Below, piece by piece: positions 8,100 through 16,041 of a DNA stretch of 64,000 nucleotides. A model generated the notes under the pieces. The model was not told the DNA's origin, searched no databases, and saw only the letters and a program-made list of their open reading frames with translations. This DNA is from Maricaulis sp048268525. GTDB lineage: Bacteria > Pseudomonadota > Alphaproteobacteria > Caulobacterales > Maricaulaceae. A program made the translations under genes and the position numbers. How positions within the stretch are numbered: position 1 is the first letter of the stretch; each line of letters starts with the position of its first letter. The DNA lies in contig NZ_JBLWVH010000001.1 in the NCBI RefSeq assembly GCF_048268525.1, forward strand, positions 62,001 to 126,000, given 5' to 3'.

Positions 8100-9178
8100 C
8101 CGGCAATCCAGGCCGTGTCGCCGGCCACCAGTATATTGGCCCCGTCCGAACCCAGGTTCCACAGCGCCCCGCGCATGAAGGCGGTCGCACCCCAACGGGC
8201 ATCGGTCGAGAAAAGGCGGTCGGCAAGGCTGTAACTCATCCAGGCGTCGCCTTCGGTGTGCCGGGCCATCACGGCCGGGTCGACATCGTCCGGCCAGCCG
8301 GTGGTATAGCCGCCCCAGGGCTGGTCCCAGACGCCGGAGGGTTGCAGATAGGCCGGCACCGCGATGATGCCGGCGCCGCCTTCGCGCAGCGCTGCGTAAA
8401 CATCGGGATGCCAGCTGTCGGCACAGATCAGCACGCCCAGGCGGCCCGACGGCGTGTCAAAGACCGGCAGGTTGTCGACGGTTGCGGCGGCGGTGAAGCC
8501 GGCCTCATCGGGAATCGGGTGGACCTTGCGTACCAGAGCCGGGTCAATCGATCCGTCGGCATGGAAAACCGCCGAGACATTGTAGAGTGGTCCGTTGCCG
8601 GCAATCAGCCGGCCATCGCGGACCTGCGGCTCCGGCAATACGATCGAGCCGCCGACCAGCGTTATCGCGTTTCGTTCGGCCAGATGGGCGAAGACGCGTT
8701 GATAGTCCCGCGCCATCCGGTCTCCGCGCATGCGGAAGACGGCGGCGGCCATGCGGTCTGCTTCGTTCGAACGGAGGAAGGCGGCAGCAAAGGGCAGGGG
8801 GTTGGCGAGGATGAGGTGGGTCATGGCGCCTGTGGTCGTACCGGCGCTGAAGCTGGCGGCAGGTGCGTCGGCCGCGACCAGCCATGTGCCAATATGTTCC
8901 GGCATCACGACAATGCTGCCCGACGCCAGCAGTCCGGCATCGCGGGCCTCGGACAGATAGGCGTCGAGACGGTGTTCCAGCGTTGCCGCGCTGCGATAAT
9001 CGCGGGTCCGCATCCATGGCTGGATGGCGACGAGGTGGGGGCTGTTCCCCGAAGCCGCGGGCGTGATCTCCGCCAGCTCGAGCTCACCGCCCACGATCGG
9101 CGCCGGTGGCGTCCGGTAGATGCCCCACAGGCCGCCCAGCAGGATCAGCGCAAACAGGGCGAAGGCCAGTTTCGGCAT
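8045..9178 (-). CDS. Membrane-anchored carbon-nitrogen hydrolase (nitrilase superfamily)
   Basis: A 377-residue protein with an N-terminal signal anchor (LAFALFALILLGGLWGIY) and a nitrilase-fold domain. The catalytic triad is recognisable: Glu94 (VMPEHIGTW), Lys218 (RKVHPIP) and Cys252 (GVLICADSWHPDV). Enzymes of this superfamily hydrolyse amides, ureas or nitriles, or transfer acyl groups as apolipoprotein N-acyltransferase does. It has only one membrane segment, so it is not Lnt. The anchor would place the active site in the periplasm, unusual for the stand-alone amidases. It converges on the C69 gene with a 55-nt overlap. Substrate unknown. Confidence 0.78.
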   Translation of the reverse strand: MPKLAFALFALILLGGLWGIYRTPPAPIVGGELELAEITPAASGNSPHLVAIQPWMRTRDYRSAATLEHRLDAYLSEARDAGLLASGSIVVMPEHIGTWLVAADAPAASFSAGTTTGAMTHLILANPLPFAAAFLRSNEADRMAAAVFRMRGDRMARDYQRVFAHLAERNAITLVGGSIVLPEPQVRDGRLIAGNGPLYNVSAVFHADGSIDPALVRKVHPIPDEAGFTAAATVDNLPVFDTPSGRLGVLICADSWHPDVYAALREGGAGIIAVPAYLQPSGVWDQPWGGYTTGWPDDVDPAVMARHTEGDAWMSYSLADRLFSTDARWGATAFMRGALWNLGSDGANILVAGDTAWIAGQLDGASISALPLPASRP

Positions 9179-9344
9179 GTCGGTGTCTCCTTCGGCGGCG
9201 AAGGTGACGGTCCGGCGGCGTCAGATCAAGGCGCGGCTGCGGGGTGGAGCCGGGACTTTCGCTGTGCAGATGGTGAAAACTTCATTTTTGCGACAGGGCG
9301 TAGGCGGGTAGGGTGCGCGCAGGATTTTCCGGGGAGCATTCCAG

Positions 9345-11549
9345 ATGCGCAAACTTATGATGATCACTGCGAGCACGGCCGCGCTTTTTGCCGCCGCCTG
9401 CACGCCTGCCGAAGACACCGCCGATACGGGTGAAACCAGCGCGATGACCGACACCACCGACACCGCAGCCAACGCGGCTGACACCGCGCCGGCCACATTC
9501 GACAATCCGCTGCTGGCCGAGTGGACCGGCCCCTATGGCGGCACGCCGGACTTCGACGCCGCCAGCCTTGATGATCTGAGCGCCGCGCTGCGTGAAGGCA
9601 TGGCGCTGAACCTGGCCGAGATCGACGCCATCACCGCCAATCCCGAGCCGGCCACCTTCGAGAACACCATTCTCGAGCTGGAGCGCGCCGGTGCACCGCT
9701 GGGGCGTGTGTTCAGCCATTGGGGTATCTGGTCGTCCAACATGTCGTCGCCGGAATTCCGCGACATCCAGCGCGAAATGTCCGGCGAACTGTCGGCCTTC
9801 TCGTCGCAGATCACCCAGAATGAAGCCCTCTTCGGTCGCGTCCGTGCGGTCTATGAAGGCGAGGAAATGGCGACGCTGACGCCGGCCCAGCAGCGCGTCG
9901 TGCAGTTGACCTATGACGGCTTCGCCCGCAATGGCGCGATGCTGGAAGGCGAAGCAGCCGAGCGCTATGCCGCCATCAATGCCCGTCTCGCCGAACTGCA
10001 CCGCACCTTCGGCAACAACGTGCTGAATGACGAAGAAAACTACGTCACCTATCTCAGCGAAGACCAGCTCGCCGGCCTGCCGGCGGACTTCGTTGCCGCT
10101 TCTGCAGCGGCGGGCGCGACGCGCGGTCATGAGGGCGAGTACGCCATCATCAATACCCGCTCGTCGATGGATCCCTTCCTGACCTTCTCGGACGAGCGCG
10201 ATCTGCGCGAGCAGGTCTGGAACAATTATTATTCGCGCGGCGATAATGGTGGCGAGTACGACAACAACGCCGTCATCAGCGAGATCCTGCAGCTGCGCCA
10301 CGAGCGCGTGGGCCTGCTGGGTTATGACAACTACGCCTCCTGGCGTCTGGAAAACCGCATGGCCGGTACGCCGGAGCGCGCCATGGAGCTGATGGAAGGC
10401 GTGTGGACCGCCGCTGTCGCCCGCATCGAGGAAGAAGTCGCCGACATGCAGGCCCTGGCCGATGCCAATGGCGATGACATCACCATCGCGCCCTGGGATT
10501 ACCGCTACTACGCCGAGCAGGTCCGTTCGGCCCGCTACGACCTCGACAGTGAAGAGGTGAAGCAATACCTGCAGCTCGATAATCTGCGCGAAGGCATGTT
10601 CTACGTCGCTGGCGAGCTGTTCGGCTTTGCCTTCCGCGAACTGCCCGAGGGCGAGGTGTCGGTCTGGCACCCGACCGTGCGGGTCTGGGAAGTCACCAAT
10701 CGCGAGACCGGCGAGAATGTCGGCCTGTGGTATCTCGATCCCTTCGCCCGCCAGGGCAAGCGTTCGGGCGCCTGGGCAAACTCCTTCCGTTCGCACTCGA
10801 CGATTGATGGCGAGACCAATGTCCTGGCCACCAACAATTCCAACTTCGTCGAAGGCGCCCCGGGCGAGCCGGTCCTTGTCTCGTTCGATGACGCGACGAC
10901 CTTCTTCCACGAATTCGGTCACGCCCTGCACGGCCTGTCGTCCAATGTCGATTATCCGACCCTGAATGGCGGCGTGCGCGACTATACCGAATTCCAGTCG
11001 CAGTTGCTTGAGCGCTGGGTGCTGACCGATCCGGTGGTCAACAACTACCTGACTCATGTCGAGACCGGCGAGCCGATGCCGCAGGCCCTGATCGACCGCA
11101 TCCGGGCGGCCGCCAACTTCAACCAGGGCTTCTCGACCGGCGAGTATCTGGCCTCGGCGCTGATGGACATGGTCTATCACACCACCGATCCGGCCGAGAT
11201 GAGCGATCCGGACACGTTCGAGCGTGAAACGCTCGAGCGTCTGGGCATGCCGGACGAGATCGTCATGCGTCACCGCTCACCGCATTTCGGGCATATCTTC
11301 TCGGGTGAGGGCTATTCGGCCGGCTATTACGGCTACATGTGGGCCGACGTGCTGACGTCCGATGCCGCCCAAGCCTTCGAGCAGGCACCGGGTGGCTACT
11401 ATGACCCGGAAGTTGCCGCCGATCTGGTCAACTACCTGTTTGCCCCGCGCAACTCGATGGACCCGGCCGAGGCCTATCGCCTCTTCCGTGGCCGCGACGC
11501 CGAGGTATCGGCTCTGATGCGCGATCGCGGTTTCCCGGTCACCGAATAG
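9345..11549 (+). CDS. dcp: M3-family zinc oligopeptidase / peptidyl-dipeptidase lipoprotein
   Basis: A 734-residue metallopeptidase of the M3 family (thimet oligopeptidase/Dcp type). The zinc motif HEFGHALHG starts at His522; the downstream GYYGYMWADVL segment is typical of the family. The N-terminus has a signal with lipobox (FAAAC, then a Thr/Asp/Ala-rich linker), so it should be a lipid-anchored periplasmic enzyme, whereas E. coli Dcp is soluble. It removes dipeptides from C-termini or cleaves short peptides. The gene stands alone, with a strong terminator directly behind it. Assignment of Dcp versus another M3 subgroup is tentative. Confidence 0.87.
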   Translation: MRKLMMITASTAALFAAACTPAEDTADTGETSAMTDTTDTAANAADTAPATFDNPLLAEWTGPYGGTPDFDAASLDDLSAALREGMALNLAEIDAITANPEPATFENTILELERAGAPLGRVFSHWGIWSSNMSSPEFRDIQREMSGELSAFSSQITQNEALFGRVRAVYEGEEMATLTPAQQRVVQLTYDGFARNGAMLEGEAAERYAAINARLAELHRTFGNNVLNDEENYVTYLSEDQLAGLPADFVAASAAAGATRGHEGEYAIINTRSSMDPFLTFSDERDLREQVWNNYYSRGDNGGEYDNNAVISEILQLRHERVGLLGYDNYASWRLENRMAGTPERAMELMEGVWTAAVARIEEEVADMQALADANGDDITIAPWDYRYYAEQVRSARYDLDSEEVKQYLQLDNLREGMFYVAGELFGFAFRELPEGEVSVWHPTVRVWEVTNRETGENVGLWYLDPFARQGKRSGAWANSFRSHSTIDGETNVLATNNSNFVEGAPGEPVLVSFDDATTFFHEFGHALHGLSSNVDYPTLNGGVRDYTEFQSQLLERWVLTDPVVNNYLTHVETGEPMPQALIDRIRAAANFNQGFSTGEYLASALMDMVYHTTDPAEMSDPDTFERETLERLGMPDEIVMRHRSPHFGHIFSGEGYSAGYYGYMWADVLTSDAAQAFEQAPGGYYDPEVAADLVNYLFAPRNSMDPAEAYRLFRGRDAEVSALMRDRGFPVTE

Positions 11550-11573
11550 GGCTTTTCAAAGCCTGATTGAGAC

Positions 11574-11605
11574 AAGGCCGGCGGGGCAACCTGCCGGCCT
11601 TTTTC
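11574..11605 (+). terminator. Intrinsic terminator after the M3 peptidase
   Basis: Perfect 9-bp stem AAGGCCGGC (11574-11582) / GCCGGCCTT (11593-11601) with a 10-nt loop and a T-run (TTTTTC). A second GCCGGCC followed by six T lies just after it and could form an alternative hairpin. Confidence 0.9.
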
Positions 11606-11638
11606 TTGCCGGCCTTTTTTGGCTGCGATGCGGGCGGA

Positions 11639-12115
11639 TCAATCCGGCGGGTCGGTCACCCCGAAATGCGGGCCGGCGCCAAGGCCGGCGAGGCGGTCGC
11701 GCGGATTGTAGAGCTGGCAGGCCTTCAGCGACAGGCAACCGCAACCGATACAGCTGTCGAGACGCCCGCGCATCCGGGTCAGTTCCTCGATCTGCTGGTC
11801 GAGCCGGTCCTTGAGGCCGGGACTGATCCGGGCCCAGTCGGCCTGGGTCGGCGTGCGCCGGTCGGGCAGGGCGGTGAGGGCATCACCGATCTCGCGGATG
11901 GTCAGACCCAGTTGCTGGGCGATCAGGATGAAGGAGATGCGCCGCACATCGGCGCGTTTGAAGCGGCGCTGCCCGCCCGCATTCCGGCCCGGCTGGACCA
12001 AGCCCTTGTCCTCGTAGAAACGGATCGCCGAGACCGAGACGCCGGTGCGTTCGGCCAGCTGTCCGATGGACAGGGGATCACTGGCAGATGGCGATGTGAC
12101 TTTTTTCGATTCCAT
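11639..12115 (-). CDS. soxR: Redox-sensing MerR-family activator SoxR
   Basis: A 158-residue MerR-family regulator. The N-terminal winged helix (LSIGQLAERTGVSVSAIRFYEDKG, QRRFKRADVRRI) is followed by a dimerisation helix and the SoxR signature CIGCGCLSLKAC, the C-x2-C-x-C-x5-C ligand set of the [2Fe-2S] cluster. Cluster oxidation by redox-cycling compounds or NO activates transcription. The N-terminus is about ten residues longer than the conserved fold. The start codon lies only 3 nt from the divergent SoxR-type promoter, so its own mRNA must have a very short leader or start inside the operator, implying autoregulation. No soxS is expected in this lineage; targets are usually neighbouring oxidoreductases. 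Confidence 0.93.
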   Translation of the reverse strand: MESKKVTSPSASDPLSIGQLAERTGVSVSAIRFYEDKGLVQPGRNAGGQRRFKRADVRRISFILIAQQLGLTIREIGDALTALPDRRTPTQADWARISPGLKDRLDQQIEELTRMRGRLDSCIGCGCLSLKACQLYNPRDRLAGLGAGPHFGVTDPPD

Positions 12116-12118
12116 AGC

Positions 12119-12149
12119 TTGACCTCAACCAAGGTTGAGCAATTATCTC
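12119..12149 (+). promoter_or_regulatory. SoxR-type promoter with 19-bp spacer
   Basis: TTGACC (-35, 12119-12124) and TATCTC (-10, 12144-12149) are 19 bp apart, and the spacer contains the perfect dyad CTCAACC-AA-GGTTGAG (12124-12139), closely matching the SoxR box core. It faces rightwards, so the first target is the VOC gene at 12196 and possibly the Rieske oxygenase after it. Confidence 0.88.
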
Positions 12150-12195
12150 ACAGCCTGTTCCAGCGGCCAAGCCGGTCGCAGTACAGGAGATTCCG

Positions 12196-12561
12196 ATGAC
12201 AAATGCGATGCTTGAACACGTCAATGTGACGGTCAGCGACCCTGAAGCCACCGCCGGCCGCCTCACCGAATGGTTCGGCTGGCAGGTGCGCTGGCACGGC
12301 CCGGCCAAGAATGGCGGCACCACCTATCATGTCGGCAACAAGGACAGCTATGTCGCCGTCTATGCCTACGCCAAGCCGACTGAGACACCAACCGGACGGC
12401 TCAACCATATTGGTGTTCTGGTCGATGATCTCGACGCCACCGAAGCGCGGATCACCGCCAGCGGCATTCACACCCACTCCCATGCCGACTACGAGCCGGG
12501 CCGGCGTTTCTACTTCGACGATCCGGACGGGATCGAGTTCGAGGTGATCAGCTACGCCTGA
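12196..12561 (+). CDS. VOC-family (glyoxalase/bleomycin-resistance/dioxygenase) protein
   Basis: A 121-residue single-domain protein with the beta-alpha-beta-beta-beta repeat of the vicinal oxygen chelate fold. Likely metal ligands are His8 (LEHVNVTV), the His in RLNHIGVLVDD and the Glu in DGIEFEVISY, spaced as in glyoxalase I and related dioxygenases. It probably dimerises to form two metal sites. The gene sits 47 bp behind a SoxR-type promoter divergent from soxR, so it is probably induced by redox-active compounds. Possible roles are detoxification of an electrophile or of the redox cycler itself; the substrate cannot be read. Confidence 0.85.
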   Translation: MTNAMLEHVNVTVSDPEATAGRLTEWFGWQVRWHGPAKNGGTTYHVGNKDSYVAVYAYAKPTETPTGRLNHIGVLVDDLDATEARITASGIHTHSHADYEPGRRFYFDDPDGIEFEVISYA

Positions 12562-12612
12562 TCGGGCAGGGAATTCATTGGCAGGCAGGGCGGTTGTCGC
12601 TAGCGTCCAGGC

Positions 12613-13689
12613 ATGGATGATCATTCCGCCCCGCCTTCCACTGACAAGGCCGACCCGAAACGCCCGCTCGCGGCAGCCCGCGCGCTTGATCCGGCTCGCT
12701 ATGTCGGGCCGGAGGCCTTGGCGCTGGATCAGCGTGAGATCCTCGCCCGCGGCTGGCAGGTCGTGGCGCCGGCCAGTGCGCTGGCCGGGCCCGGTGATCA
12801 CATCGTGCGCGAGATCGGCGGCGTGCCGATCCTGCTGGTGCGCAATGGCGACGGTCAGCTCAACGGGTTCTTGAATATCTGCCGGCACCGGGCCGGGCCG
12901 CTGGCCCTGTGCGATGGCAAGGGCGCCAAGCGCCTGCGCTGTGCCTATCATGGCTGGGCCTATGATCTGGACGGGCAATTGCGCACCGCGCCGGAAATGC
13001 AGGCCGCCGAAGGCTTCAATCATCACGATATCGCGCTGGAGCGGATCGAGGTCGAGGTCTGGGGCGGGCTGGTCTTTGCCCGCACGCGCCCGGGTCCAGC
13101 CTTCAACGAGATCATGGCCGGTATCGATGCGATTGCGGACACTGTCGCGCTGGCCGGTCTGAGCCATCATCATTCCCGCATCTATGACGTGGCCTGCAAC
13201 TGGAAGGTCTATGTCGACAACTACCTGGAGGGCTATCACCTGCCCTTCGTCCATCCCGACCTGACGCAGGTGGTCTCATACCCCGATTACAAGACCGAGC
13301 TGGGGCGCTACTGGTCCCTTCAGCGTTCGCCGGTCGATGCCGAGACCGAGGCCTATGCGGCCGGTGAGGCGCTCTACTTCTTCATCTGGCCCAACACCAT
13401 GCTCAATATCCTGCCGGGTCGCATGCAGACCAATCGGGTGGTGGCGAACGGGCCGGACGCCTGCCGGGTCGAGTTTGATTTCTACTATGCCGACGGTGAA
13501 GCCGGACGGGCCGAGGCCGATGACGCCTTCTCCGACAGCGTCCAGGACGAGGATCGCATGATCTGCGAGCACGTCCAGAAAGGCCTTGCCTCCGGCGCCT
13601 ACCAGCCCGGTCGGCTTTCGCCCGACCAGGAGGCCGGCGTCTGGCACTGGCACAATCTGCTACGGGATGCCTACGCCGCTTGTGGCTGA
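12613..13689 (+). CDS. Rieske-type aromatic-ring-hydroxylating oxygenase, alpha subunit
   Basis: A 358-residue oxygenase alpha subunit. The Rieske [2Fe-2S] ligands are Cys90/His92 (NICRHRAG) and Cys110/His113 (RCAYHGW). The catalytic domain has the mononuclear-iron segment CNWKVYVDNYLEGYHLPFVH with the two His ligands. Such enzymes hydroxylate or demethylate aromatic or quaternary-amine substrates and need a separate reductase, which is not encoded nearby. It is 51 nt behind the VOC gene and may share the SoxR-controlled transcript. Upstream Shine-Dalgarno is poor. Oxygenase type (ring hydroxylase versus choline-monooxygenase-like) is not resolved. Confidence 0.87.
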   Translation: MDDHSAPPSTDKADPKRPLAAARALDPARYVGPEALALDQREILARGWQVVAPASALAGPGDHIVREIGGVPILLVRNGDGQLNGFLNICRHRAGPLALCDGKGAKRLRCAYHGWAYDLDGQLRTAPEMQAAEGFNHHDIALERIEVEVWGGLVFARTRPGPAFNEIMAGIDAIADTVALAGLSHHHSRIYDVACNWKVYVDNYLEGYHLPFVHPDLTQVVSYPDYKTELGRYWSLQRSPVDAETEAYAAGEALYFFIWPNTMLNILPGRMQTNRVVANGPDACRVEFDFYYADGEAGRAEADDAFSDSVQDEDRMICEHVQKGLASGAYQPGRLSPDQEAGVWHWHNLLRDAYAACG

Positions 13690-13719
13690 CGGGTTCTGCG
13701 TCCGGGGGGACAGACGAAC

Positions 13720-15045
13720 ATGACAGACCACAAGACGGCTGCGCACGACGCTGCCCCACTCGACAAGCCGGCCCACAAGGCGATCGGCTTTTGGGGCTGC
13801 TGGTCCCTGGTGGTGGGGATCATGATCGGATCCGGCATTTTCATGCTGCCCGCCGTCCTCGCCCCCTACGGCTTGATGGGGTTTTCCGGCTGGTTGGTGA
13901 CGGCTGGCGGCTCGATCCTGCTGGCACTGGTGCTAGGCCGACTGGCCCATCGCACGACCCGGACCGGCGGCCCGATCGCCTATGCCCATGACGCGTTCGG
14001 CGATCTCACCGGCTTTCTTGTCGCCTGGGGCTATTGGGCCTCCTACTGGATATCCATCCCGGCCATTGCGATTGCCTTTGTCGGGTATCTGACTGTCTTC
14101 ATCCCGGCCCTGAGCGCCTCGCCGCTGGCCCAGATGGGCTGCGGCCTGGCGCTGATCTGGGGGCTGGGCCTGATCTCGCTGCATGGCATTCGCGATGCCA
14201 GCATCGTGCAATTATTGACGACGGTCCTGAAACTGGTGCCGATCTTCCTGGTGATCGGCATCGGCTTTTTCACCGGCGATGTCGCCAACCTGCCGGAGGT
14301 CAATCCATCCGGTGGCGGTTTCTTCCCGGTGCTGGCCGCGACAGCGCTTTTGACCATGTGGGCTTTTGCCGGCCTCGAAGCCGGGACCGTGCCCGCCGGT
14401 GATGTCCGCGATGCCGCCCGCACCGTTCCGCGCGCCACCGTGATCGGCACAATCACGGTCGCCCTCATTTATATCGCCGCGACCGCTGCGGTCATGCTGG
14501 TTGTGCCGGCTGCCGATCTGGCCAGCTCGACCTCACCCTTCTCCGATGCGGCCCGTGCGCTGGGTAGCTGGGGCCCCGGCCTGATTGCCATCGGGGCGAT
14601 GGTGTCCACGGCCGGGGCGCTTAACGGCATCATTTTCCTGTCCGGCCAGATGCCGATGGCTCTGGCGCTGGACCGGCTGGCACCCGCTGCCCTGGGGCGA
14701 CGCAACAAGGGCGGCGCGCCGCAACTCTCCCTCCTCCTGTCGCTGGGGCTCGGCTCGGTCCTGCTGGTCGCCAATTACTCGCGCGGACTGGTAGGCGCCT
14801 TCACCTTCCTGGCGATGATGAGCACGGTCTGCCTCCTCCTGCCGCTGCTGGTCAGCGCGGTGGCCGAGCTGCGCCATTCCTGGCGATCCGCGCGCGGCTG
14901 GGCCATCATCGCCCTCGCCGCCGGTGCCTATTCCGCCTTCGCTGTACTGGGCTCGGGACTGGAAGTCCTGGCCTGGGGCGGCGTGCTGATCCTGGCCGGC
15001 CTCCCAGCCTATTGGCTGGGCAAGCCGAAGGCGGTGACAGTGTAG
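13720..15045 (+). CDS. APC-superfamily amino acid/polyamine permease
   Basis: A 441-residue inner-membrane transporter with about twelve hydrophobic segments. The N-terminal GFWGCWSLVVGIMIGSGIFMLPA is the unwound TM1 substrate-binding motif of the amino acid-polyamine-organocation superfamily; GGPIAYAHDAFG and LTMWAFAGLEAGTVPAGDVRD (TM6) are also typical. It probably takes up or exchanges an amino acid or amine. A G-rich Shine-Dalgarno (GGGGGGA) supports the ATG at 13720. It follows the Rieske gene by 30 nt and could be in the same operon, but its substrate is not evident. Confidence 0.88.
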   Translation: MTDHKTAAHDAAPLDKPAHKAIGFWGCWSLVVGIMIGSGIFMLPAVLAPYGLMGFSGWLVTAGGSILLALVLGRLAHRTTRTGGPIAYAHDAFGDLTGFLVAWGYWASYWISIPAIAIAFVGYLTVFIPALSASPLAQMGCGLALIWGLGLISLHGIRDASIVQLLTTVLKLVPIFLVIGIGFFTGDVANLPEVNPSGGGFFPVLAATALLTMWAFAGLEAGTVPAGDVRDAARTVPRATVIGTITVALIYIAATAAVMLVVPAADLASSTSPFSDAARALGSWGPGLIAIGAMVSTAGALNGIIFLSGQMPMALALDRLAPAALGRRNKGGAPQLSLLLSLGLGSVLLVANYSRGLVGAFTFLAMMSTVCLLLPLLVSAVAELRHSWRSARGWAIIALAAGAYSAFAVLGSGLEVLAWGGVLILAGLPAYWLGKPKAVTV

Positions 15046-15085
15046 GCCAGGCGCCGCATTTATATCCCCAGATCCATCCCTCCTT

Positions 15086-15207
15086 CCATTTTTCCCGGAG
15101 TCGCGCAGCGTCATCCGGGATCAACGGGAGACTCATCGCCTGCCGGACAGGCCTGTCGGTCCCGGCTCTCAGCCCCGCAATTGCGGGGCTGCGGCCGGGA
15201 AAAATGG
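15086..15207. repeat. Inverted-repeat element with central palindrome
   Basis: Perfect 13-bp terminal arms CCATTTTTCCCGG (15086-15098) and CCGGGAAAAATGG (15195-15207) enclose about 95 bp. Inside, at 15170-15191, is a perfect 22-bp palindrome, AGCCCCGCAATTGCGGGGCT with one more C and G outside. The A-rich outer arm followed by GGTTTGAG could also act as a terminator for the permease, but the size and nesting look like a small non-coding repeat. Only one copy was seen in the window. Confidence 0.6.
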
Positions 15208-15333
15208 ATTTGGTTTGAGAGGGATAGGCACGCGGCAGCTGGCGGAGGGCGGGCGTATGCGCCCGCGAAAGCGGGTGGCCGGGATGACAATTGCGCCGGA
15301 AATCGGAACTTATCCCCGCCCTACGCACCCACA

Positions 15334-15459
15334 ACCGTCATCCTGACGAAAGTCAGGACCCAGTCTCGCAGGCGCGATTTCGCTTGGCATGGCAAAGACT
15401 TCGCGTCGCAGTCTGGGTCCCGATTGCCATCGGGATGACGGTCTGTGGAGTGGGGATAG
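15334..15459. repeat. Dispersed 126-bp palindromic repeat, copy 1
   Basis: Outer arms CCGTCATCC...GGACCCAG and CTGGGTCC...GGATGACGG are complementary, and each arm contains its own small hairpin (CCTGACGAAAGTCAGG and CCCGATTGCCATCGGG). The element ends with GTGGGGATAG. A second copy of the same length lies at 50568-50693. It has REP/BIME-like architecture and no coding capacity. Confidence 0.85.
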
Positions 15460-15855
15460 CCATAAACTTATCCTCGCCCCTTCCGCCCCATCGCATAATC
15501 CTCCCGTTCCCAGGCCATCTTGAGGCCCGGATTGGTTATCCGGGGGCGTGGGGAGGACGGAGCTCGTCCGGTTGGGTGGAGTTGACCACCACCAGACCCG
15601 GCGTGGCCATCGGCAGGACGGCGGCACAAAGCTCGACCGTTTGATCCTGTCGGTTTCGAGACGGGACCCGTAAGGGATCTGAGTAAATCTCCGTGTGCGA
15701 GGTGCCCCCGGCGCCACCCACGAACACTTCCATAGCTAGGCACCGGCAAGGCACCTCGCACCCCTCAACGGCCCAAACCGCCAGGTGGAAACACCGTGGC
15801 GCGGGCAAACCTGTCGATCACTTCAAACATCAGGAAAGGAGACCTCTTGGCCCGC

Positions 15856-15919
15856 CTTCCCGCCCGCCCTTCGGGCATTGCGGTCTGACGCGCTCCGCGT
15901 CGCCAGGCGGGCGGGAGGG
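15856..15919. repeat. GC-rich imperfect hairpin
   Basis: CTTCCCGCCCGCC (15856-15868) pairs with GGCGGGCGGGAGGG (15906-15919), with a loop of about 37 nt that itself contains GCCCTTCGGGC. No T-run follows. Function unknown. Confidence 0.5.
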
Positions 15920-15931
15920 CCGCTGAACGTC

Positions 15932-15977
15932 GGACAGGTAGAATTAGCGCGCATAGCGGCGCTAATTCTACCTGTCC
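15932..15977. repeat. Perfect 19-bp inverted repeat upstream of lepA
   Basis: GGACAGGTAGAATTAGCGC (15932-15950) is followed by an 8-nt spacer and its exact complement (15959-15977). The arms are AT-containing in the middle, no T-run follows, and it lies 64 bp from the lepA start, so it is either a repeat-element end or an operator/leader hairpin. Confidence 0.75.
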
Positions 15978-16041
15978 CCATTTCGCTCAAACAGCCTATC
16001 CCGCTTGGCCAAACCCGTTGTCGATGCTACCTGCCCGCTCC

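Larger units (their letters stand above)
15046..16041. other. Gene-free kilobase carrying four inverted-repeat structures
   Basis: Nearly 1 kb between the permease and lepA has no ORF with recognisable protein features. It holds the inverted repeats listed separately (15086-15207, 15334-15459, 15856-15919, 15932-15977). The stretch 15460-15850 holds only low-quality overlapping frames and no feature I can name. Confidence 0.7.

Noticed and set aside
9282..11273. 663-codon open frame antisense to the M3 peptidase
   Set aside because: It is a shadow of a high-GC gene: composition rich in Arg, Gly, Val and His, no domain features, and the plus-strand frame has a clear zinc motif and signal peptide.
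15310..15808. Overlapping 90-135-codon frames on the minus strand in the repeat-rich gap
   Set aside because: They run through the 126-bp repeat and low-complexity sequence and have no Shine-Dalgarno or protein-like pattern; I could not support a pseudogene either.
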